From Verrucomicrobiota bacterium (GTDB taxonomy: Bacteria > Verrucomicrobiota > Verrucomicrobiia > Opitutales > Seribacteraceae): 5,386 bases of DNA. Numbering within the stretch: the stretch's first letter is position 1; each line of letters begins with the position of its first letter. The notes beneath the pieces are model-generated. The model was given only the letters and a program-made list of their open reading frames with translations, had not been told where the DNA came from and made no database searches. Of the stretch, positions 1 through 4,064 are shown piece by piece. The stretch lies in NCBI GenBank assembly GCA_014382645.1, contig JACNJI010000442.1:1-5386 (forward strand). Direction: 5' to 3'. The position numbers and the translations under genes were made by a program.

Positions 1-297
1 TGAGGGACTTGGGTTACGATAACGCCAACGTCCGAATTGGCAACGGTCACGAGGGGTGGAACGAGAAGAGCCCCTTTGACGCCATTATCGTTACAACTGC
101 CTCGCCAGCAGTGCCTGAATCATTATTGAATCAGTTGAAAGTCGGGGGGGTGCATGATCATTCCCGTGGGCTAGACGAGGCAACGTCTAGTGATTATTCG
201 TCGCACGACAAATGGCCACGAACAAGAAAACTCTCTGCTCGTCGCCTTTGTTCCGATGACGGGGGAACCCCAAACACAAAAGGGGAAACCCGACTAG
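1..297 (+). pseudogene. pcm: protein-L-isoaspartate O-methyltransferase, C-terminal part, broken by frameshift and stop
   Basis: The visible part reads in two frames. From base 3 to the G run at 144-150 it gives LGYDNANVRIGNGHEGW followed by FDAIIVTTASPAVP and LLNQLKVGG, the C-terminal half of the SAM-dependent Pcm methyltransferase, which repairs isoaspartyl residues in aged cytoplasmic proteins. After the G run the family sequence continues one frame over: MIIPVG (154-171), a TAG at 172-174, then QRLVIIRRTTNGHEQEN and FVPMTGEPQ, ending at a TAG at 295-297. Six G instead of seven would restore the frame as far as the TAG, which stands where the family has a variable residue (one substitution from GAG, CAG or AAG). 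The N-terminal half lies outside the window. Without correction the first frame runs on to about 326 as unrelated sequence. Two independent lesions point to a recent pseudogene; sequencing error at the G run could explain only one. Identity is secure, the broken state fairly so. Confidence 0.85.
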
Positions 298-312
298 CTG
301 GCGAAAGGCTAG

Positions 313-615
313 CTACCAGCTCTTGAGCAGTTCGTCCCAGTACTTGTTCAAGTTGTCGGCATCGGAGAAAGACTTCTTTACGGAAGCATCATCCGAGACA
401 GGATCGTGGTAAAAGAAAGTGATGGTTTTCTCCGCTTCGTTTTTCTTAAAAAGATAAACTTGGCTTTTATTCACGCATATCGGATGTCCTTTTTCATCCA
501 CTCCTGCCTTGATAACCTTCAGCTTGGCCTCGGTCTTATCCCAAATTGCCCCCACGAAGAGAGCTGCGGAAAGCATTAAAATAATTCCAATAAGTGTCCT
601 GTTGGATTTTGTCAT
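313..615 (-). CDS. small membrane-anchored hypothetical protein, 100 aa
   Basis: I do not recognise a family. The 100-residue product has a short basic N-terminus (MTKSNR) followed by one hydrophobic segment at about residues 7-25 (TLIGIILMLSAALFVGAIW), read as a signal anchor or uncleaved signal peptide; no lipobox cysteine is visible. The remaining 75 residues are polar and Lys/Asp-rich, with a single cysteine (C47) and an aromatic C-terminus (KYWDELLKSW), and probably sit in the periplasm. The ATG at 615 was chosen because AAGGAG lies 11 bases upstream (627-632) and the hydrophobic segment then sits at the N-terminus. A TTG at 669 in the same frame would add 18 residues and also has an AGGAG 10 bases upstream (680-684), so it cannot be excluded. 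The gene converges on the pcm remnant, with only 15 bases between their stops, and diverges from the TPR gene. That it is a real gene is likely; its function is unknown. Confidence 0.7.
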   Translation of the reverse strand: MTKSNRTLIGIILMLSAALFVGAIWDKTEAKLKVIKAGVDEKGHPICVNKSQVYLFKKNEAEKTITFFYHDPVSDDASVKKSFSDADNLNKYWDELLKSW

Positions 616-626
616 GTCTAATTCTT

Positions 627-632
627 CTCCTT
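627..632 (-). promoter_or_regulatory. Shine-Dalgarno site of the small membrane protein
   Basis: The minus strand reads AAGGAG here, 11 bases before the ATG at 615. It favours this start over the in-frame TTG at 669, although that TTG has an AGGAG of its own at 680-684. Confidence 0.5.
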
Positions 633-749
633 GGTTGATTGCTTGTCGCCAGAATGTATGATTGAACAAAACGAAGATTCTCCTCTTGGCAAAGTTATTT
701 CGTCAGAAAGGGAATTTTCCGAAAAGACACCATACAAAAGGCGAGGGTC

Positions 750-848
750 TTGACTATCTTAAGCGAACAGCCTTTGGTGGAGCTTGATCATCTCAGCAGA
801 CAGATTGCCACTGTACTTGAATATAGAAAAACTCCATTGCCCTCATGA
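750..848 (+). CDS. possible mini-ORF overlapping the TPR gene start (ATGA)
   Basis: A 32-codon frame starts at TTG 750 and ends at TGA 846-848, overlapping the ATG of the TPR gene (845-847) as ATGA. The peptide includes SEQPLVELDHLSRQIATVLE and then YRKTPLPS, with an amphipathic-helix pattern (L..L..L...I..VL) that looks more protein-like than chance. AAGG followed by GAGG sits 3-8 bases before the TTG, an acceptable ribosome binding site. TTG 774 and GTG 777 are alternative starts in the same frame. The TPR gene has no Shine-Dalgarno sequence of its own, so translational coupling from this frame would explain how it is initiated. It could equally be a remnant of a lost gene, the true 5' end of the TPR gene displaced by a frameshift, or chance. 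I recognise no family. Confidence 0.25.
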   Translation: MTILSEQPLVELDHLSRQIATVLEYRKTPLPS

Positions 849-1630
849 ACACGGAAATCATCGCCTCCATCCTTGTTTTCACATCTGCACTCTCAGTCTC
901 TGGTCAAAATCGCATAGGCCTTTACGAATTGGCCGTCATACAACGCAAAGCCGACAACCGATGCAAGACGGGCGACTACGAAACCGCATTGAAGGGTTAC
1001 CAATACATACTCGCCAACAGGCTCCCTATTCAGGGAAATCGCCACCAAGATATTGGCGTAGTCTACAACAATATGGGCGTGGCTCATTATTTTTCAGGAG
1101 AAAACCAAAAGGCAAAAGATGCTTTTGAGTCCGCCTTGAAAATAATTCTGACCAAAGGACCTCACCATCCCGACGTCGCCACCATCCGATGCAGCCTCGC
1201 CTGTGTACTTGATGCCGAAAGCAAATATGACGAAGCCTCGGAACTCTACGAGCAAGCGTTGCAGGTGAAATTGCGAACTTTCGGAGAAGCGCATCCCGAT
1301 GTCGCTGACTGTCAGGAAGGCATGGCTCTGGTTAAAGAAGCCATGGGGGAAAGAGACGAGGCGATTGATCTGCTCGAAAAAGCCTTGGCTAGTAGAAAAA
1401 AACGTTTTGGTGAAAACCACACCGACGTCGGTGCATGCTATGCGGGACTAGCGCTTGTATACCTCAACAAGGACAATTTCGAAAAGGCCGGGACGTTCGA
1501 CGAAAAAGCCAAATCGATCTTCAGTCAGACCAAAGGCAGGTACCCGCCAAACCTAAACCCTATTTCTCGTCTGCGACCGAAGCCCCCTGAAATGCTGCGA
1601 GCTCGAAGCAAGTCTCTCCGCAACCCCTAA
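845..1630 (+). CDS. exported TPR protein, kinesin-light-chain-type repeats
   Basis: The 261-residue product starts with a hydrophobic stretch (residues 5-19, IIASILVFTSALSVS) that reads as a signal peptide, with possible cleavage after G20 ahead of Q21. Its n-region has no Lys or Arg, which is unusual. Residues 30-227 form tetratricopeptide repeats of the 42-residue kinesin-light-chain/NPHP3 type. The marker H-x-D-[IV]-[AG] recurs at H67, H108, H150 and H192, spaced 41, 42 and 42, each followed by a helix pair such as YDEASELYEQAL or RDEAIDLLEKAL. An earlier degenerate repeat at 30-58 has GDYETALKGY. The tail (228-261) is basic and proline-rich. Such repeats are protein-protein scaffolds; the partner cannot be told. 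The ATG at 845 lies just after an in-frame TAG at 824-826 and has no Shine-Dalgarno sequence, but overlaps the stop of a possible mini-ORF. It is the first clear gene of a plus-strand group, 22 bases before the acetyltransferase. The TPR fold is certain; export is probable. Confidence 0.9.
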   Translation: MNTEIIASILVFTSALSVSGQNRIGLYELAVIQRKADNRCKTGDYETALKGYQYILANRLPIQGNRHQDIGVVYNNMGVAHYFSGENQKAKDAFESALKIILTKGPHHPDVATIRCSLACVLDAESKYDEASELYEQALQVKLRTFGEAHPDVADCQEGMALVKEAMGERDEAIDLLEKALASRKKRFGENHTDVGACYAGLALVYLNKDNFEKAGTFDEKAKSIFSQTKGRYPPNLNPISRLRPKPPEMLRARSKSLRNP

Positions 1631-1652
1631 CCATTTAGCAAGACATTGAGAA

Positions 1653-2243
1653 ATGCTCCAAGCAAACAAGGGGAATAATTCGGCCTTTCGACAAGAAAGT
1701 CGTTTAAGTGGTCAAGTTAAACCACATTCCCAAAAGAGTGTATTGCCGGAGTTGAACGTTAAACCATTCACGTTGAGTAAAGTCTCCCGACTCCTCACTT
1801 GGACAGACTCCGAACGGGAACTGAAATTATGGTCCGGGAACACCTTTAAAGGCTCCCCTACCCCCAAAACCTTCATCACACACTTGAATCGCGGAAACCT
1901 GCACCCATTCGCAGGAATTTCTCAATATGGAAATTTCGTAGCCTACGGCGAATTAGTCGGAGTAAAAGGCGGTGAAGGAATCATTTGCCGAGTAATCGTC
2001 GAGCCTAAACTCCGAGGGCAAGCTTACGGCCGATCATTTTGCTCGAAACTTTTGCGCATCGCATTCGATGAACTCAGTTACACTCACCTTACACTCAACG
2101 CCTTTCACTTCAATACACCTGCAATCCGTTGCTACAAGGCGCTAGGCTTTCGACAAATAGCATTTCGCCCAAAGGCTCGGCGCTTTCAAAATGAGGATTG
2201 GGATTTAGTGATTCTGCGGAAGGAACGCCCACTTTTCGACTAA
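1653..2243 (+). CDS. GNAT-family N-acetyltransferase
   Basis: The 196-residue product carries a GCN5-related acetyltransferase domain at about residues 35-190. GNAT enzymes move an acetyl group from acetyl-CoA to an amine; the substrate here is unknown. Motif A, the acetyl-CoA pyrophosphate loop, is at 110-134: CRVIVEPKLRGQAYGRSF, with RGQAYG in place of the usual R/Q-x-x-G-x-G/A, so the first glycine is alanine (A124). Motif B is at 144-166, LTLNAFHFNTPAIRCYKALG, with the usual N154 and Y161. The front part (LTWTDSERELKLWSG) resembles RimI/YjgM-like stand-alone GNATs. The first 33 residues are polar, unlike the family, and their DNA holds repeats; TTG at 1743 or 1752 could be the true start, though ATG 1653 is the only ATG and no start has a good Shine-Dalgarno sequence. 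It sits 22 bases after the TPR gene and 19 before the Nudix gene. The fold is secure; start and substrate are not. Confidence 0.88.
   Translation: MLQANKGNNSAFRQESRLSGQVKPHSQKSVLPELNVKPFTLSKVSRLLTWTDSERELKLWSGNTFKGSPTPKTFITHLNRGNLHPFAGISQYGNFVAYGELVGVKGGEGIICRVIVEPKLRGQAYGRSFCSKLLRIAFDELSYTHLTLNAFHFNTPAIRCYKALGFRQIAFRPKARRFQNEDWDLVILRKERPLFD
1702..1725 (+). repeat. two overlapping inverted repeats near the start of the GNAT gene
   Basis: GTTTAA (1702-1707) pairs with TTAAAC (1717-1722) across 9 bases, and GTGGT (1708-1712) pairs with ACCAC (1721-1725) across 8. The arms share bases, so the two stems exclude each other. GTTAAACCA inside this stretch (1716-1724) recurs exactly at 1758-1766. 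A function is not shown; chance in AT-rich sequence is possible. Confidence 0.35.
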
Positions 2244-2262
2244 CGCGAACCATTGTTTTCAC

Positions 2263-2754
2263 TTGGCCAACAAAGTCAGCGGGGGTCTCCTCCTATTTAA
2301 TCGTTCCAACGAAGAAGATGACGCTCCTCGGATGCTCGTAGCCCATCCCGGTGGACCGTTCTTTCAAAGACGTGATGAGGGGTGGTGGAGCATACCGAAG
2401 GGGGAACCCGAGGAAAACGAAGAAATCTTCGCCGCCGCACTCCGCGAGTTTCGGGAAGAAACGGGAAAAGAAGCCGAAGGGCCATTTATTAATCTGGGCT
2501 CAATTCAGCAAAAGAATGGTAAGCAAGTGTATGCTTGGGCCTTTGAGGGAAACTGGAAAGACGGGAGCATCCCTAAATGCAATGTAATCTCCCTTGAATA
2601 CCCGAAAGGTACCGGCCACATGTGGACCTTTCCCGAAATCGACAGGGCCGAAATGCTTTCTCCTGAAGACGCAAAACGAAAATTAAAGGAAGAGCAAAGA
2701 CCCTTTGTCGACCGTCTTATGAAATTACTCAGAACAACAACTACGGAAGAGTAA
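2263..2754 (+). CDS. Nudix hydrolase, COG4119-like
   Basis: The 163-residue product is a stand-alone Nudix protein. The full Nudix box is at residues 47-69: G47, E53, then R61-E62-F63-R64-E65-E66-T67-G68, matching G-x5-E-x7-R-E-U-x-E-E-x-G, with Lys at the last, normally hydrophobic, place. The Glu residues bind the divalent metal used to split a nucleoside diphosphate linked to another moiety. Other stretches, SGGLLLF, VAHPGGPFF, WWSIPKGE, GSIQQKNGK and FPEIDRAEM, follow the COG4119 group of predicted NTP pyrophosphohydrolases, whose substrate is not known to me. The length is normal for that group. The start is taken at TTG 2263 because relatives begin with a short M-x-K-x-S-x-G-L-L-L and no ATG or GTG is suitably placed; there is no Shine-Dalgarno sequence. 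It lies 19 bases after the acetyltransferase stop, in line with shared transcription. Family confidence is high. Confidence 0.93.
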   Translation: MANKVSGGLLLFNRSNEEDDAPRMLVAHPGGPFFQRRDEGWWSIPKGEPEENEEIFAAALREFREETGKEAEGPFINLGSIQQKNGKQVYAWAFEGNWKDGSIPKCNVISLEYPKGTGHMWTFPEIDRAEMLSPEDAKRKLKEEQRPFVDRLMKLLRTTTTEE

Positions 2755-2775
2755 AGGTTGCGACATCCCTTAGTT

Positions 2776-2785
2776 TTCTGCAGAA
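2776..2785 (+). repeat. 10-bp perfect palindrome upstream of the DUF6580 gene
   Basis: TTCTGCAGAA is a perfect palindrome in the 41-base gap between the Nudix stop and the DUF6580 ATG at 2796, ending 10 bases before the start. It could be a small operator half-site or chance. The same TTCTGCA/TGCAGAA arms form the hairpin between cysI and rlmB. Confidence 0.3.
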
Positions 2786-2795
2786 TGAAAGTTAT

Positions 2796-3428
2796 ATGAA
2801 ACTCGAGACTTCCACACACAGCCGACCACATAAGGGGTTAGCCTTTTACCTTGGTGCGGCAACCGTTATTCTAGCTATCGGTTGGTCAAGATATCTGCCT
2901 ATTGAAAACTCTGTCTTGCACAATTTCTCGCCCGTATTGGCATTGTTCTTTTGCGGAGCAGTTTACTTGCGAGGGTCCATCGGTTGGTTGATTCCCGCCG
3001 TTGCCGTTATCGGATCGGACCTTGCCCTGAATTCCACCTACGGGGAAAGTCTCTTCGCACCCTTCATGCTCGCGACTTACGCCTCGTACGGTTTGGCCGT
3101 TTTCGCAGGCACTTATATTGCCAAACGCAAATCATGGACGACTTTGTTGGGAGGAGTTGCGGGATGCTCCCTTCTCTTTTACGCCGTCACTTGCTCTTGC
3201 GCCTGGCTCTACAACCCCGTTTACCCCAAATCCATCGTAGGTCTTTGGCAGGCTTTGACCCTAGGTGAACCAGGGTATCCGCCTGCATACTTGTTTCTCC
3301 GCAATTCATTGCTGAGCGACTTACTTTTCACCGGGGCTTTCGCCACTGTTTGCGAGTGGGCATTGGCCAAGCAAGCACAAGGCGACAAAACGGAAGAAAT
3401 AGCATCGGCGGAAGCGACCTCCTCTTGA
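2796..3428 (+). CDS. DUF6580-family multi-pass membrane protein, putative transporter
   Basis: The 210-residue product is an inner-membrane protein with about six hydrophobic segments, near residues 15-30, 44-58, 62-80, 88-109, 115-138 and 166-190, and a polar, Glu/Ser-rich C-terminal tail. It matches the DUF6580 pattern from memory: an R-[YF]-L-P motif after the first segment (R32-P35), NFSPVLALFFCGA (43-55), a W-L-I-P stretch and then S-D (S74-D75), FYAVTCSCAWL (128-138, where relatives often have T-N) and a Y-x-x-G-L-W element (143-151). Databases label this family a putative transport protein; substrate and mechanism are unknown to me. ATG 2796 places the first membrane segment after a basic N-terminus; only a weak GAAAG precedes it. 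It is the last gene of the plus-strand group and its TGA lies 16 bases from the stop of convergent rlmB. Membrane topology is certain, family likely, function open. Confidence 0.85.
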   Translation: MKLETSTHSRPHKGLAFYLGAATVILAIGWSRYLPIENSVLHNFSPVLALFFCGAVYLRGSIGWLIPAVAVIGSDLALNSTYGESLFAPFMLATYASYGLAVFAGTYIAKRKSWTTLLGGVAGCSLLFYAVTCSCAWLYNPVYPKSIVGLWQALTLGEPGYPPAYLFLRNSLLSDLLFTGAFATVCEWALAKQAQGDKTEEIASAEATSS

Positions 3429-3461
3429 AAAAAAACTGCCGCCGTCAATTCGAACCCGGCA
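3428..3461 (-). terminator. possible intrinsic terminator of the cysI-rlmB unit
   Basis: Read on the minus strand, TGCCG (3461-3457) can pair with CGGCA (3441-3437) across 15 bases, followed after one base by eight T (3435-3428). The stem is short and overlaps the last codons and stop of rlmB, so the assignment rests mainly on the T run and its place at the convergent junction. Confidence 0.35.
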
Positions 3462-4032
3462 CACTCCGTTGGCGAACGGCTTCAAAAAGACACACGCCCG
3501 TCGCGACGGAAACATTCAAGCAATCCACACTCCCCTGCATGGGAATATTGGCTAGGTCGTCACAACAGTCAGCGGTAAGCCTTCGTATCCCGCCACCTTC
3601 CGCTCCAACAACAAGAGCGAGAGGTCCCTTCAAGTCTAGGTCGAAAAGGGTAGACCGGGCTTGATCAGAAGTTCCGACCAAACGAATCCCAAGTTCCGTC
3701 AAAGCTCGCAGAAAACGAGAAAGGTTTCGTAGACGGGCAATGGGGAGCGATTCGGCAGCTCCAGCAGCTACGTGACGGACGACCTCGGTAATACCGACGG
3801 AACGCCCGGAAGGAATCGCGACAAGATCTACCCCCGCGCATTCGGCGGAACGTAAACAAGCGCCTAGATTGCGAGGGTCCTGAACCTGATCCAGAATCAA
3901 AAGGAAAGCATCATCCCCCAGCTTCTCCACCAACTCCAACGCGTCATCCTCATCCAGGGTCGAAATTACGGAATGCAGGTCGGCATGAGTTCGGCGAGCA
4001 ACATGCTTTCCACCTCCACGTTTTCTGCTCAC
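3445..4032 (-). CDS. rlmB: SpoU/TrmH-family rRNA 2'-O-methyltransferase, RlmB-like, without N-terminal domain
   Basis: This SAM-dependent SPOUT enzyme probably methylates a guanosine ribose in 23S rRNA (E. coli RlmB makes Gm2251). All three SpoU motifs are present. Motif 1 is LDQVQDPRNLGACLRSAECAG at residues 47-67, with N55 and the likely catalytic R61. Motif 2 is at 138-152 (LALVVGAEGGGIRRL, E145). Motif 3 is at 160-184 (IPM then LNVSVATGVCLFEA, N173), with C171 where relatives have Ser. The close match to E. coli RlmB runs to the end. At 195 residues it is about 50 shorter than E. coli RlmB: the N-terminal L30e-like RNA-binding domain is missing, and only about 45 residues, with a basic start, precede motif 1. 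GTG 4032 is the first possible start, since an in-frame TAA lies three codons upstream (4041-4039). AAAGG at 4046-4042 is a fair ribosome binding site. It follows cysI by 32 bases. Family secure; the exact rRNA target is inferred. Confidence 0.9.
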   Translation of the reverse strand: MSRKRGGGKHVARRTHADLHSVISTLDEDDALELVEKLGDDAFLLILDQVQDPRNLGACLRSAECAGVDLVAIPSGRSVGITEVVRHVAAGAAESLPIARLRNLSRFLRALTELGIRLVGTSDQARSTLFDLDLKGPLALVVGAEGGGIRRLTADCCDDLANIPMQGSVDCLNVSVATGVCLFEAVRQRSVPGSN

Positions 4033-4044
4033 TTCAAGTTACCT

Positions 4045-4062
4045 TTCTGCAACTATGCAGAA
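4045..4062 (-). promoter_or_regulatory. perfect hairpin in the cysI-rlmB gap, overlapping the rlmB ribosome binding site
   Basis: On the minus-strand transcript TTCTGCA (4062-4056) and TGCAGAA (4051-4045) form a perfect 7-bp stem with a 4-base loop (TAGT). No T run follows, so it is not an intrinsic terminator. The 3' arm ends within the AAAGG (4046-4042) that serves rlmB, so the stem could modulate rlmB translation or protect the upstream mRNA end. The structure is plain in the sequence; the role is inferred. Confidence 0.5.
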
Positions 4063-4064
4063 TT

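Noticed and set aside
294..321. Inverted repeats CTAGC/GCTAG and AGCTGG/CCAGCT at the pcm-small gene junction as a terminator
   Set aside because: Stems are short, mutually overlapping and lack a T run on either strand.
298..326. Extension of the first pcm frame to a stop near 326
   Set aside because: The sequence after the G run in that frame is unrelated to Pcm; the homology lies in the neighbouring frame, ending at 297.
711..725. GGAATTTTCC and TTTTCCGAAAA palindromes in the divergent intergenic region
   Set aside because: Too short and AT-rich to separate from chance; no second copy in the window.
750..778. TTGACT at 750 as a -35 box for the TPR gene
   Set aside because: No acceptable -10 hexamer at 16-18 bases spacing; the same bases also serve the mini-ORF reading.
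784..1128. Open frame of 114 codons on the plus strand
   Set aside because: Out of frame with the well-supported TPR gene; His/Arg-rich composition with no family features.
1094..1420. Open frame of 108 codons on the minus strand
   Set aside because: Antisense shadow of the TPR repeats; the sense-strand 42-residue periodicity explains this DNA.
2758..2786. TTGCGA, 17 bases, CAGAAT as a promoter for the DUF6580 gene
   Set aside because: Only four of six matches in each box, and the start of transcription would fall almost on the ATG.
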